Below are positions 48,977 to 58,835 of a stretch of DNA of 64,000 bases, piece after piece (position 1 is the stretch's first letter; every line of letters begins with the position of its first letter). Source of the DNA: Bog-1198 sp963727045 (GTDB taxonomy: Bacteria > Pseudomonadota > Gammaproteobacteria > Steroidobacterales > Steroidobacteraceae). A program made the translations under genes and the position numbers. The notes below the pieces were generated by a model that was not told the DNA's origin, did no database searches, and saw nothing but the letters and a program-made list of their open reading frames with translations. Where the stretch lies: assembly GCA_963727045.1 (NCBI GenBank), contig CAVSES010000001.1, positions 806,001-870,000 on the forward strand, read 5' to 3'.

Positions 48977-50233
48977 TCAGTGAGCCACGGCGGCAGCCGC
49001 GGCCTCGTCGATCAAGTATCCGTCCCGGAACCGTTCGATGGTGAACGGCGCATTGATCGGATGCGGCTCGTCCCGTGCGATCGTCCAGGCAAAAACGTGC
49101 GCCGAGCCCGGGGTGGCTTTGAATCCGCCGGTTCCCCAGCCGCAATTGACGTAAAGGCCCGGCACCTGGGTCTTGGCGATGATCGGCGAACGATCCGGAG
49201 TCACGTCGACGATACCGCCCCAATTGCGCATCATCCGCAGGCGCCGGAAGTTCGGGAATAGTTCGCAGATCGCATCCAATGTGTGGGTATTGACGTGCAA
49301 TGCGCCGCGCTGGGTATAAGAGGTGTAGGCATCCGTGCCCGCGCCGATGACCAGTTCCCCTTTGTCCGACTGGCTGATGTAGGCGTGAATGGTGTTCGAC
49401 ATGACGACGCACGGGAAAATCGGTTTGACCGGCTCGGAAACCAATGCTTGCAGGGGATAGCTCTCCAGGGGCACCTGCACCCCCGCAAGCGCCATGATCA
49501 CGCTGGTGTTGCCGGCTGCGGATACCCCCACCTTGCGTGAGCGGATCAAACCGCGCGTCGTTTCCAACGCCTCGACGCCGCCCGGGGAGCGCCGGATTCC
49601 GGTCACCTCGCAATTCTCGATGATGTCGACGCCGAGGGCATCGGCCGCCCGCGCGTAGCCCCAGGCCACGGCATCGTGCCGGGCCGTGCCGCCGCGGCGC
49701 TGCAGTGCCGCTCCCAGCACCGGATAGCGGATGTTGTCCTCGATGTTGAGCGGCGGACAGAATTCCTTGGCTTGAGCGGGCTCGAGCCATTCGTTGTCGA
49801 CGCCGTTGCATCGATTCGCGTGCACATGCCGTTTGAACACCTGGATGTCGTGCACGGTGTGCGCGAGCATCATGACGCCCCGGGGCGAGAACATGACGTT
49901 GTAGTTGAGCGCCTGCGAGAGATCCTCCCAGAGCTTCACCGAATGATCGTAGAGGGCCGCGCTCTCATTGAACAAGTAGTTCGAGCGGATGATGGTGGTA
50001 TTGCGGCCGGTGTTGCCCCCGCCGATCCAGCCCTTCTCCAGAACCGCGATGTTCGTCAGCCCATGTTCCTTGGCCAGATAGTACGCAGCGCCGAGACCGT
50101 GGCCGCCGCCGCCGACGATGACGGCATCGTAGCTCGCCTTGGGCTCCGCCTTGCGCCACTGTTTCTGCCAGCCGCGATGGTGCGCGAGGCTGCGCCAGAT
50201 CAGCGACAGTCCCGAAAATGCTTGTCTGCTCAT
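48977..50233 (-). CDS. soxB: Sarcosine oxidase beta subunit
   Basis: 418 residues. The FAD fold reads DAVIVGGGGHGLGAAYYLA, followed by EKGWIGGGNTGRNTTIIRSN. His186 in GGTARHDAVAWGYAR corresponds to the His that binds FMN covalently in bacterial heterotetrameric sarcosine oxidases. NCGWGTGGFKATPGS near the end closes the active site. It starts 11 bases after the dimethylglycine dehydrogenase-like gene and is the second gene of the operon. Confidence 0.92.
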   Translation of the reverse strand: MSRQAFSGLSLIWRSLAHHRGWQKQWRKAEPKASYDAVIVGGGGHGLGAAYYLAKEHGLTNIAVLEKGWIGGGNTGRNTTIIRSNYLFNESAALYDHSVKLWEDLSQALNYNVMFSPRGVMMLAHTVHDIQVFKRHVHANRCNGVDNEWLEPAQAKEFCPPLNIEDNIRYPVLGAALQRRGGTARHDAVAWGYARAADALGVDIIENCEVTGIRRSPGGVEALETTRGLIRSRKVGVSAAGNTSVIMALAGVQVPLESYPLQALVSEPVKPIFPCVVMSNTIHAYISQSDKGELVIGAGTDAYTSYTQRGALHVNTHTLDAICELFPNFRRLRMMRNWGGIVDVTPDRSPIIAKTQVPGLYVNCGWGTGGFKATPGSAHVFAWTIARDEPHPINAPFTIERFRDGYLIDEAAAAAVAH

Positions 50234-50244
50234 GGCGCTTAGGC

Positions 50245-52704
50245 TTAAGCCCTCAGATCCCTGTTATTAGGATCATACGGCGAATCGACCAGCACCGTCG
50301 CGCGCTTGCGCTCGCCCAGGATTTCGATCTCGATGCCGCCGCCGACGGCGGCGAATTCCGGTTCGACGTATCCCAACCCCAAGCTCTTGCCGAGGGCGTG
50401 GCCATAGTATCCTGCGGTGGCGCGGCCGATGATCCTGCCCTGTGCGTCGAACAAGGGCTCGTTGCCGAGCGGATCGGCATCCGTGACGCCGTGCACTTCG
50501 AAGGTGATGAAGCGGTGCGGAACGCCCTGCTTGAGCTGCCTTTCGAGCGCTTCCTTGCCGATGAAGGATCCCTTGCCCAAACGCACGAAGCGGTCGAGGC
50601 CGGCTTCGTACGGCGTATAGTCGGGGGTCAGATCGCTGCCCCACATGCGGTACGATTTCTCCAGCCGCAGCGATTCCATCGCGCGCATGCCGGCCATGCG
50701 GATGTTGAATTCCGCGCCCGCGGCGAACAACGAATCGAACAGGTGATGCGCGTACTCGATCGGGAAATGCAGTTCCCACCCGAGCGCGCCGACGAAATTC
50801 ACCCGCAGCAGATACACATCCGTCGCAAGACCGACTTCGGCGACCTGGCCGGTCAGCCACGGAAAGGCCGCATTGTCGAGCGGCGCATCCACGAGCTTCG
50901 CCAGCACATCGCGCGAACGCGGCCCGGCGACCACGAAGCACCCCCGGCTCATGGTGATGTTCCTCAAGGTCACGCTGCCGTCCTCGGGCAGCATTTGCCG
51001 CAGATAGTCGCTGTCGTAGCGCTCGGCGGCGCCCGCGCTCACGACGTAATAATGCTGTTCGGCGATCTTCGTGATCGTGAACTCCGAGCGGATGCCGCCG
51101 CGGCGGGTGAGGGCATGGCACAGGGCGATGCGGCCGATCTTCGTCGGCACCTTGTTGGCGACCAGGCCGTCGAGCCAGCCTTCCGCGCCCGGCCCCGTCA
51201 CTTCGTGCTTGGTGAAAGGCGTCAAATCGATGACTCCGACGTGCCGGCGCAAATGCAGCGCTTCATTGCCCACGTGCTCGAAGTAGTTCGAGCGACGGAA
51301 GCTCCATTTGTCGGCGGGCGCAACCCCCGGGGGTGCGAACCAGTTGGCGCGCTCCCAGCCGTAGCGTTGTCCGAACACCGCGCCCATGCGCGCAAGCTTG
51401 TCATAGATGGGACTGGTCTTCGCCGGGCGCGCATCGGGCCGCTCTTCATCGGGAAAGTGAATGACGAACACGTTGCGATAAGTTTCTTCGTTCTTCTGCA
51501 CCACGTAGCGCTTGCTGGTGTACGGACCGTAGCGGCGCGGATCGACGGCCATCATGTCGATGCCCGGCTCGCCTTCGACGATCCATTCGGCCAGCTGCCA
51601 GCCCGAGCCGCCGGCGGCCGTGATGCCGAAGCTGTGTCCTTCGTTGAGCCACAGATTTCGCGCGCCCCAGGCGGGCCCGATGAGGGGGCTGCCGTCCGGC
51701 GTGTAGGCTATGGGGCCGTTCACGATGTCCTTGATGCCGCAGGTGGCGAGCGAGGGCACGCGTCGCTGCGCGGCCTCGACGTGCGGCAGCAAGCGTTCGA
51801 GGTCGCCCTCGAAAAGACTCTTGCCGAACCAATCGGGAACGCCATCGGCGAAGCGCGCGGGCGCACCGGCCTCGTACGGCCCCAAAATCCAACCCATGCG
51901 TTCCTCGCGCAGGTAATAGGACTGGTCCGATTCACGCAATACCGCAAGCTCGCGCCCGCCGCTCTGGCGGTAGGCCTTGAGCTCCGGCGACTCGTCATAC
52001 ACGATGTATTGGTGTTCGACGGGAATCGAGGGTACGTTGAGGCCGAACAGACGCCCCGTTTGCCGCGCGTAGTTGCCGGTTGCACACACCACGTGTTCGG
52101 CGACGATGTCGCCCTTGTCGGTGGTCAGGTGCCACTCGCCGGAGGGCGTGCGCTTCACGGCGGTGACCTCGGTGTGCTCGTGGATTTCCGCGCCGCGGCT
52201 GCGGGCACCCTTGCGCAGCGCCATGGTCAGATCCGCCGGCGCAATGTGGCCGTCGTCGGGATGATAGAGCGCGCCGACGATTCTCGGCGTGCCGGCGCCG
52301 TCGCCGAGTTCCACCAGCGGCCATAGCTCGCGTACCTTCGCAGCGCTGATCACCTGGAAGGGGACACCGATGGTATTCGCCGTGCCGCAGTATTTCTGGT
52401 ATTCGTCCATGCGGTCTCGGCAGGTGGCGAGCCGCAGGTTGCCGGTGACGTGAAAACTCACATCCTGACCGGTCTCGGCGGGGAGCTTCTTGTAAAGATC
52501 CACGGAATACTTGTGCAGCTGGCCGACCGTGTAGCTCATGTTGAACAAGGGCAGCAACCCCGCGGCATGCCAGGTCGAGCCCGCCGTGAGTTCGGCCCGT
52601 TCCAGCAGCACCACGTCGGTCCAACCTTTCCGGGCGAGGTGGTAAAGGGTGCTGACGCCCACCACACCGCCGCCAATCACCACGACGCGGGCATGAGTCT
52701 TCAT
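50245..52704 (-). CDS. Dimethylglycine/sarcosine dehydrogenase-type flavoprotein
   Basis: 819 residues. The N-terminal oxidase domain begins RVVVIGGGVVGVSTLYHLAR, and His46 in AGSTWHAAGLLPLF is the expected covalent FAD attachment residue of dimethylglycine and sarcosine dehydrogenases. The C-terminal half has the FAO central domain and a GcvT-like folate domain (DLTPFTKHEVTGPGAEGWL, VNFVGALGWELHFP, KGSFIGKEALERQL). It demethylates dimethylglycine, or possibly sarcosine, passing the C1 unit to THF. Context favours dimethylglycine, since SoxBDAG follows for sarcosine. ATG 52704 has GGGAGA upstream and faces the gbdR-like gene. Confidence 0.86.
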   Translation of the reverse strand: MKTHARVVVIGGGVVGVSTLYHLARKGWTDVVLLERAELTAGSTWHAAGLLPLFNMSYTVGQLHKYSVDLYKKLPAETGQDVSFHVTGNLRLATCRDRMDEYQKYCGTANTIGVPFQVISAAKVRELWPLVELGDGAGTPRIVGALYHPDDGHIAPADLTMALRKGARSRGAEIHEHTEVTAVKRTPSGEWHLTTDKGDIVAEHVVCATGNYARQTGRLFGLNVPSIPVEHQYIVYDESPELKAYRQSGGRELAVLRESDQSYYLREERMGWILGPYEAGAPARFADGVPDWFGKSLFEGDLERLLPHVEAAQRRVPSLATCGIKDIVNGPIAYTPDGSPLIGPAWGARNLWLNEGHSFGITAAGGSGWQLAEWIVEGEPGIDMMAVDPRRYGPYTSKRYVVQKNEETYRNVFVIHFPDEERPDARPAKTSPIYDKLARMGAVFGQRYGWERANWFAPPGVAPADKWSFRRSNYFEHVGNEALHLRRHVGVIDLTPFTKHEVTGPGAEGWLDGLVANKVPTKIGRIALCHALTRRGGIRSEFTITKIAEQHYYVVSAGAAERYDSDYLRQMLPEDGSVTLRNITMSRGCFVVAGPRSRDVLAKLVDAPLDNAAFPWLTGQVAEVGLATDVYLLRVNFVGALGWELHFPIEYAHHLFDSLFAAGAEFNIRMAGMRAMESLRLEKSYRMWGSDLTPDYTPYEAGLDRFVRLGKGSFIGKEALERQLKQGVPHRFITFEVHGVTDADPLGNEPLFDAQGRIIGRATAGYYGHALGKSLGLGYVEPEFAAVGGGIEIEILGERKRATVLVDSPYDPNNRDLRA

Positions 52705-52857
52705 TCGAGGTCTCCCAACGCAAATGCGTCAGGCAGTGTAGCTAGCGGGCTGCCAAACAAGACGCCAATTGCGACAGCCACTGATGGAAATGCGCCAGGC
52801 CGGCGCAATTCCACCGCCCTCCGGGCCTTGAGGGGCCCCTGCCTCGGTCTGAAAAAC

Positions 52858-52885
52858 GACAAGAATATGTCGGAAACGGACAAGA
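52858..52885. promoter_or_regulatory. Candidate GbdR/AraC-type operator between dmg operon and gbdR
   Basis: GACAAGA occurs at 52858-52864 and again at 52879-52885, exactly 21 bases or two helical turns apart, the form in which AraC-family regulators bind. Between them lies ATATGTCGGAAAC, which recurs as ATATGTCGTAAAAC in front of gbcA. The element is in the 246-base divergent region between the dimethylglycine dehydrogenase operon and the regulator gene. Confidence 0.5.
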
Positions 52886-52950
52886 GGGCGCTTCCGATGG
52901 CATACTAACGCCGCCCCTTATCCCCTGTTTTGTCTCCCGTGGAGGCCTTC

Positions 52951-53964
52951 TTGGAATCGCCAGCCTTGCTGCGAAAGTGCAAGTACGCATTTCTGACGTT
53001 GCCGAACTATTCCTTGATCGCGGTGGCCAATGCGCTCGAACCGCTGCGCATGGCGAATCGCCTGGTCGGGAAGGACGTGTACGAATGGTCCGTCATCACG
53101 ATGGACGGCCGCGCGGCCGACGCCAGCAGCGGTCTCAATCTGACCCCGACAGGCGCGCTCGAAAAATTGGGCGCGGTCGACATCCTTTTCGTCTGTGGCG
53201 GCATCAACGTGCGGGAAGCCGTGTCGCCCGCGCTGCTGACCGCACTTCGCCGGCTCGCAGACCGGCGCGTGCCCTTGGGCGCCCTGTGCACCGGAGGCTA
53301 TGCGCTCGCCCGTGCCGGCCTGCTCGACAATTTCAGCGCGACGATCCATTGGGAGAATCTGTCCGCCTTGCGCGAAGAATTTCCCAGGGTCCGGATCAGC
53401 GATCAGCTGTTCACCATCGACCGCGACCGCTTCACCTGTTCCGGAGGCACTGCGCCCTTGGATCTCATGCTGAACCTCATTCAGATGAAACTCGGCCCGC
53501 GCATCTCGCAGCTGGTGTCGGAGCAGTTCATCGTGGACCGGGTGCGCAAGGACACGGATCGCCAATACATCCCGCTGCGGGCGCAGGTGGGCGTCTCGCA
53601 CCGCGGGCTCATCCGGGTCGCGCAGCTCATGGAGGAGAACATCGAGAAGCCGCTGTCCCTGGAGCAGATCGCCAAATCCACAGGGCTCTCGCGCCGCCAG
53701 ATCGAGCGCCTGTTCAGGCGCGATCTGAACTGCGTGCCGAAGCATTACTATCTCGAGATGCGGCTGCGCCGGGCGCGCGAGCTCCTGCTGCAGACCGCCA
53801 TGCCCATCATGGACATCACGACTGCGTGCGGTTTTCAGTCGCCTCCGCATTTTTCGAAGTGCTATCGAATGCAATTCGGACACCCGCCGAGCGCGGAGCG
53901 CAAGATCGGGGACAAACACATCCGCAGCCGCGAGGCCGGCGAGCCCGACGCGGTTGTGACCTGA
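52951..53964 (+). CDS. gbdR: GbdR-like AraC-family activator with glutaminase-like sensor domain
   Basis: About 337 residues. The N-terminal DJ-1/glutaminase-like domain contains YSLIAVANALEPLRMANRL, LFVCGGINVREAV and LGALCTGGYALARAGLLDN. The C-terminal AraC DNA-binding domain is SLEQIAKSTGLSRRQIERLF and ITTACGFQSPPHFSKCYRMQ. Similarity to P. aeruginosa GbdR, which senses glycine betaine and dimethylglycine, runs the full length. TTG 52951 has GGAGG five bases upstream; TTG 52930 and GTG 52939 have no site. It is divergent from the genes it is expected to activate. Confidence 0.82.
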   Translation: MESPALLRKCKYAFLTLPNYSLIAVANALEPLRMANRLVGKDVYEWSVITMDGRAADASSGLNLTPTGALEKLGAVDILFVCGGINVREAVSPALLTALRRLADRRVPLGALCTGGYALARAGLLDNFSATIHWENLSALREEFPRVRISDQLFTIDRDRFTCSGGTAPLDLMLNLIQMKLGPRISQLVSEQFIVDRVRKDTDRQYIPLRAQVGVSHRGLIRVAQLMEENIEKPLSLEQIAKSTGLSRRQIERLFRRDLNCVPKHYYLEMRLRRARELLLQTAMPIMDITTACGFQSPPHFSKCYRMQFGHPPSAERKIGDKHIRSREAGEPDAVVT

Positions 53965-53970
53965 ACCCGC

Positions 53971-53991
53971 CGCGGCCGTTACCCGGCCGCG
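53971..53991. terminator. Bidirectional terminator hairpin gbdR / TonB receptor
   Basis: CGCGGCCG (53971-53978) and CGGCCGCG (53984-53991) form a perfect eight-base-pair stem with a five-base loop. It fills the 27-base gap between the two convergent stop codons. There is no T tract. Confidence 0.6.
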
Positions 53992-56421
53992 CTATTCTGA
54001 ATTGGCTTCCTTGCCGAAGCGGTAATTGAGGCGAAGGCCATAGACCCGCGGCTCATTCGTCGTCTGGCGCAGGTCGAAGTTGCCGGTGTTGCTGTAGATG
54101 ATGGCGTTCTTGTCGGTGAGATTGGTGATGAAGAACTCCGAGAGCCAGTGGCCCCCTTCGGGATTCAATCCGACTCGCAGATTCAAGATGCTGTAATCCG
54201 GCTGCAGGATCCGGGGAAAGCCGTTGGAGCCCGCGACATGCAGGTCGTTCCACATGTCCCCCTTGTGCGACATGTCGATCTGCGCGTAGCCCTTGAGCCC
54301 CGAGGTTGCAGGCAGGGGATGCTCGTAGCGCACGTTCCAGTCCCAGCTGAAGTAGGGCGCGTAGGGCAGCCGCTCGCCGACATTCGGTTCGAATGTGGCG
54401 TACTGGCTCGAGACCAGGTGCGAATCGGTATAGCTGCCGGACGCCTGCAGCGACCAGTGCTCGTTCACCTTGTAGTCGACATTCGACTCGAGGCCGTAGA
54501 CCGTCGCGTTGCCGACATTGGCGTAGAAGCTGCTCGGGGCACAGATGTCCACGTCGTAGATGATGGTCTGCAGGTCTTTCCAGTGCATGAGGTAAGCCGC
54601 GCCGTCCCACACCAGATGGCCGTTGAGCCAGGCCGTCTTCCAGCCGAGTTCATAGTTGTTGAGGGTGTCGGGCACGTAGCTCTGCGGCACGCCTTTGTTG
54701 TAGCAACCCTGGGGAAATCCCGAATTGGAGCCGCCGTCGCGGAAGCCTTGAGCGAAGTCGGCGTACACCATCGCCTTGTCGGTGATTTTGTAGTTGATGC
54801 CGAACTTGCTGTTCCACTTGTTCGATGTATCAATGGTCAGAGCAGGCGTCGTCGGTTGGTACGCGAACTGGCCGAAGGGGGTGTCGTACCGACCGTTGGA
54901 ATGGAAGTGCACGACCCCGGCTTCCACATTGAGCTTCTTGGTGATGTCGAAGCTGATGTTGGTGAACTCGGTGGTTTGCAGATAATCCGATCGCTCGGTG
55001 TAGGCATACCACTGGTTGGCGGGCAGCGACGTTGAGCCCGGCGGCGTGCCGCTGTAGTAGTTGTAGTATTGGAACGCGGGGCTGTTCGTGCGCAGTCCCG
55101 GCATGTAGTAGGTGCTGCCGGAGTACTTGTCCACGGTCTTCTCCCAGTACAAACCGACAAGCCAGTGGAAACGTGTACCGGGCTTTGAGGAGAGACGAAG
55201 CTCGTTCGACCAACGCTGCGGGTTCGTGTGGTACTCGTAGTACTGAATGGGCGCGTTGCAGCCGGCGTAGGGCCCGGTGCCGTAGACGGGATCGTTCAGG
55301 CAGGTAACGCCTTCGTTCGCCCCTCCATGAAAGTTCTGAATGTATTGCGAGTACTCATTCTGCTGTCGGGTGGGCAGCGCCCAGTAGGTGCTGGCGAAGA
55401 CCAGGTCCCCGATGCCGACATCGCCGTCGAGGTGGAAATCCAGTGTCCGCGCCTCGAAGAGGTGGCCCTCCGGACCGAAGCGCTCGACGGTTCGGGGCGC
55501 GAGATTGGGATCCTCGTCCCACGCGCCGATGGTGTGCTGGCGCTGAAAGCTGTAGGTGAGCGTGGCGCTCCACTGATCGTTGAGCACCCCCTTCAAGGCC
55601 AGCCTGCCGCCTTCGACGTGTGCGCGGTTGTAATCATTGCGCGCCCACGCGGCATTGTTCGACACGGCGGTGTTGACCCAGGTGCGCGTCGTGAGCTGGT
55701 TGTTGATGAAGCCGCCGTGCGAGTCGCTGAACGCCGAAACCCGCAATCCGAGTACATCATCGATGAGGGGAATGTTCAAAAAGCCTTCATAGGTCCAGTT
55801 CTGCTGCGCCCCTTGGATCTGGCCGCCGGTGAAATCGATGCCGGCGCTGAACGCCTTCACGTCCGGCTTGTTGGTGACGTAGCGCACGGCGCCCCCCATG
55901 GAACCCGCACCGAACGTCGTACCCTGCGGGCCCTTCAGCACTTCGATGCGTTCGATGTCGTAGAGATGCAGGTCGGGCTGCACGCCCTGCCAGCTCAAGG
56001 ACATGTCGTCGATGAAAAAGCCCGTCAATGAGGTGTTCGAGTAGTTCGGGTTGCTGCCGTCGGACACGCCGCGCATCACGAAGAATTGGGTGCCGGGGCC
56101 CTCGCTGATGATGGAAATGGAGGGCACCCTCTGCGCGTAGTCATCGAGTCCCGTGATGCCGAGCTTCTGCATGTCCTTGTTCGTGAAGACATCGATGCTC
56201 AAGGGCACGTCCTGAAGATTTTCCTGGCGCTTGCGTGCCGTCACCACGATCTCCTGCAGTCCGGAAACATCCGCGGGCTCGAGCGCCAGCGCGCGCGGCG
56301 GCGCGACAGCGAGCGCCGCGGCCACGGCAAGACTGATCTTGGAGGCGGCGGCGGCCCCCCGAGGCAGCGCCTTTATTTTGGGGGAATACGGGACACTGAC
56401 ATTCCGACTTCGTAAACGCAT
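53992..56421 (-). CDS. TonB-dependent outer-membrane receptor
   Basis: About 809 residues. The signal peptide (ISLAVAAALAVAPPRALALE) is followed by the TonB box region LQEIVVTARKRQENLQDVPL and a plug domain (ITGLDDYAQRVPSISI, FVMRGVSDG, IERIEVLKGPQGTTFGAGSM). The rest is a beta-barrel ending in the aromatic YRFGKEANSE. ATG 56421 has GGGGTG just upstream; GTG 56430 is an alternative. There is no N-terminal signalling extension. The ligand is unknown, and a link to betaines rests only on position. Confidence 0.87.
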   Translation of the reverse strand: MRLRSRNVSVPYSPKIKALPRGAAAASKISLAVAAALAVAPPRALALEPADVSGLQEIVVTARKRQENLQDVPLSIDVFTNKDMQKLGITGLDDYAQRVPSISIISEGPGTQFFVMRGVSDGSNPNYSNTSLTGFFIDDMSLSWQGVQPDLHLYDIERIEVLKGPQGTTFGAGSMGGAVRYVTNKPDVKAFSAGIDFTGGQIQGAQQNWTYEGFLNIPLIDDVLGLRVSAFSDSHGGFINNQLTTRTWVNTAVSNNAAWARNDYNRAHVEGGRLALKGVLNDQWSATLTYSFQRQHTIGAWDEDPNLAPRTVERFGPEGHLFEARTLDFHLDGDVGIGDLVFASTYWALPTRQQNEYSQYIQNFHGGANEGVTCLNDPVYGTGPYAGCNAPIQYYEYHTNPQRWSNELRLSSKPGTRFHWLVGLYWEKTVDKYSGSTYYMPGLRTNSPAFQYYNYYSGTPPGSTSLPANQWYAYTERSDYLQTTEFTNISFDITKKLNVEAGVVHFHSNGRYDTPFGQFAYQPTTPALTIDTSNKWNSKFGINYKITDKAMVYADFAQGFRDGGSNSGFPQGCYNKGVPQSYVPDTLNNYELGWKTAWLNGHLVWDGAAYLMHWKDLQTIIYDVDICAPSSFYANVGNATVYGLESNVDYKVNEHWSLQASGSYTDSHLVSSQYATFEPNVGERLPYAPYFSWDWNVRYEHPLPATSGLKGYAQIDMSHKGDMWNDLHVAGSNGFPRILQPDYSILNLRVGLNPEGGHWLSEFFITNLTDKNAIIYSNTGNFDLRQTTNEPRVYGLRLNYRFGKEANSE

Positions 56422-56551
56422 AAGAATCACCCCGGCGGTTTATTGTTCAGGCGCTAGGTCCGCGGTCGTGCGCCTCTCAGATCATCCTTTGTGCGGGCAT
56501 CGGTCGTCAACCCTCGGGCGGCGTCCGTCCGCATCGTGGGACGAGCCTGCA

Positions 56552-58561
56552 TCACGCAAGGTGCGCAAAGCGCTGCAGGCTTTGCCCAAGCGCCTCCCGC
56601 AACGGTTGAAGCTCCTTCTCGAAGTGCCTCCAGTGGCCGACGCCCGAGGTGTAGATCGGCTGGCGCACCTGTTCGGCGCTTGCGGTGCGCACGGCCCGCC
56701 GTGTCCGGTGAAATGAGAGACAGGCCTCTTCGAATGGCAGCCGGCAGAAATCGAGGAGCCGGCGGATGTTCGCCTCCGGGTCGCGCACCAGCTCTTCGTA
56801 CTGGACATGCAGCACCTTGCCCGGCAGCACGGCATCCCAGTGGTCCATCAGCGAGAGATAGCAGCGGTAGTAGCGGCCCAAATCCTCGAGATCGTAGCTG
56901 AAGGTCTGCCCCTCGGCGAAGTGCTGCTTGAAGGTGCTGAAACAGCTGTCCATGGGGTGGCGGCGCGCGTCGATGATGGTCGCGCGCGGCAGCATCGCAT
57001 GTATGAGCCCTATGTGGCTGAAGTTATTCGGCAGCTTGTCCGTGAAGTGTTCACGCCCCGTGCGCAGCGGCTGGGTTTCATCGAGATAGCGGCCGCCCAG
57101 CGCGGTGAACAGCCCGCCGGGGGCGGTGCCGACCGCTTCGGGGTAGCCGTCGCGGCTTGCATCCATGTCGTCGAACTGGTGGGTGATGTTGATGATGTTG
57201 GGCAGTTCCATGGTGCCCTCGACGCGGGAGTGGCTGGCGAGAATTTGTTCCACCAGCGTGGATCCCGAGCGCGGCAGGCCCACGATGAAGATCGGCGCCG
57301 TGCTCGGGTCCCCGGTGCCGGCGTGGCCGGCAAAGAAGGCGGCGTCGAAGAAAGCGCGAATGCGTGTCGTGCGGCGCTCGAAATGCGCGACGTCGAATGG
57401 CGCGTCGAGGCGCCGCAGGGCATTGCCGCGGGCATAGTGCGCAAAGGCGTGGGGGTACTGCTGCCGCTGTTCAAAGGCTTTCCCCAGCGCGAAATGCAGC
57501 TGCGCCGCATCGGAACGCCCGCTCTGATCGTTCTCGAGCAGATGCCGCATGGCCGAGACTTCGGCATCGCTGAAGAAATAATTCTTCAGGTCCGCAAGGC
57601 TCCAGTAGGCCTCTCCGATGCGGGGGTCCATGGCGAGCGCGGCCTTGTACGCGGCTTCGCTCTCGTCGCGCCGTCCGAGGGTCTTGTGGATGTGGCCTAT
57701 GGTCATCCGCAGCCGAACTTCCTCGGGCTTGAGCCGCGCCGCCTGTTCGTAGGCCTCGAGCGCCTCCGTCTGGCGCATGAGCCGTGTCGACACTGCGCCG
57801 ATCGTGATCCAGCTCTGCGGGTTCTCCGGCTCGATCTTGATCAGATAACGCGCAGCCGCTTCCGCCTCCGTGAGGCGTCCGAGCACCATGAGCGCCTGCC
57901 CGAGTCCCCGCCACGCGAGAGGATTGTGCGCGGACTGTTGCAAGGCGTGCCGCAGGAGGCGCTCCGCATCGCCGGGTTTGTCGGCGGCGAGGGAGAGTGC
58001 CGCAAGACCGCAGAGCGCGGCCACGTGACTCGCATCTTCCTGCAGGATCTTGCGAACGATCTCCTCGGATTTCTTCCGATCGTCGGCCACGAGCGCCGCG
58101 GTCGCCTCTTCAATGCGCTGCCGCGCAGGATCGGTGAGCCGCGCACGCTCGAATGCGAGTCGCGCGTCCGCATATTGCCCGAGTTCGACCAGCGCATCCC
58201 CGTACGCAAGCCATGCCAGATGGTGATGTGGGGTCTTCTCCAGCACCCGCCGCACTTCCTCGCGTGCCCGCGCCGGATGTCCATCGCGCCGGTAAGCGCG
58301 CGCAAGATCCACGCGCGCGTCCGCAAAATCGGGTACGCGGGCGAGCAGCCGTTCGAGCGTGGCGACGCTCTCGGGGACCTTGTCCTGCGCCAGCAGGGCG
58401 GCGCCGAGCATCCACAGGCAATTCATCTCACCCGGGAACCGTGCCTCGAGCGTGCGCAGATGGCGCTCCGCGGTGGCGGCGCGGCCGGCACGCAGCGCTG
58501 CACGTGCTTCGGCCAGGCTCTGCGCGAAGGCGGCATGCGGTCTCTGCGCGCGTTCAATCAT
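56552..58561 (-). CDS. TPR-repeat sulfotransferase-family protein
   Basis: 669 residues. Residues about 10-375 are a run of tetratricopeptide repeats (such as AERLLRHALQQSAHNPLAWR and EALEAYEQAARLKPEEVRLR). Residues about 405-640 are a sulfotransferase domain: PIFIVGLPRSGSTLVEQILA is the 5'-phosphosulfate loop and TIIDARRHPMDSCFSTFKQH the 3'-phosphate region. Proteins of this design are common in xanthomonads and relatives; the acceptor is unknown. No signal peptide. It is separated from the TonB receptor gene by 130 bases with no feature I can name. Confidence 0.85.
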   Translation of the reverse strand: MIERAQRPHAAFAQSLAEARAALRAGRAATAERHLRTLEARFPGEMNCLWMLGAALLAQDKVPESVATLERLLARVPDFADARVDLARAYRRDGHPARAREEVRRVLEKTPHHHLAWLAYGDALVELGQYADARLAFERARLTDPARQRIEEATAALVADDRKKSEEIVRKILQEDASHVAALCGLAALSLAADKPGDAERLLRHALQQSAHNPLAWRGLGQALMVLGRLTEAEAAARYLIKIEPENPQSWITIGAVSTRLMRQTEALEAYEQAARLKPEEVRLRMTIGHIHKTLGRRDESEAAYKAALAMDPRIGEAYWSLADLKNYFFSDAEVSAMRHLLENDQSGRSDAAQLHFALGKAFEQRQQYPHAFAHYARGNALRRLDAPFDVAHFERRTTRIRAFFDAAFFAGHAGTGDPSTAPIFIVGLPRSGSTLVEQILASHSRVEGTMELPNIINITHQFDDMDASRDGYPEAVGTAPGGLFTALGGRYLDETQPLRTGREHFTDKLPNNFSHIGLIHAMLPRATIIDARRHPMDSCFSTFKQHFAEGQTFSYDLEDLGRYYRCYLSLMDHWDAVLPGKVLHVQYEELVRDPEANIRRLLDFCRLPFEEACLSFHRTRRAVRTASAEQVRQPIYTSGVGHWRHFEKELQPLREALGQSLQRFAHLA

Positions 58562-58675
58562 GAATGGGCCGTGATCGGAGGCTGCGATTGAGAAAAATCG
58601 AGCCTACCATAGGAATGCGTCGCGCCGCCGCTACCAAGCCTGTTGAACGTTTGATCAGCGTCGCCGCACCGGCTG

Positions 58676-58705
58676 TTGACAGCCATCACCCCGGCGGGAC
58701 ATGAT
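58676..58705 (+). promoter_or_regulatory. Possible sigma-70 promoter for S9 peptidase
   Basis: TTGACA (58676-58681) is followed after 18 bases by CATGAT (58700-58705), a weak -10. It lies in the 274-base region between the divergent sulfotransferase and peptidase genes, about 130 bases before the peptidase start. Nothing else in that region is recognised. Confidence 0.35.
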
Positions 58706-58835
58706 CTTGAGGCCTCCAGTGCACGTGCCTGCGTGCCCGATCCGGAGGCGGCTCAAAGCCGCCGATAACATGGGGATGATTCGATGCACATGACTGCAGG
58801 GCGGACGGACTTGAAGGTGCGCTTGCCCAGGCGAC

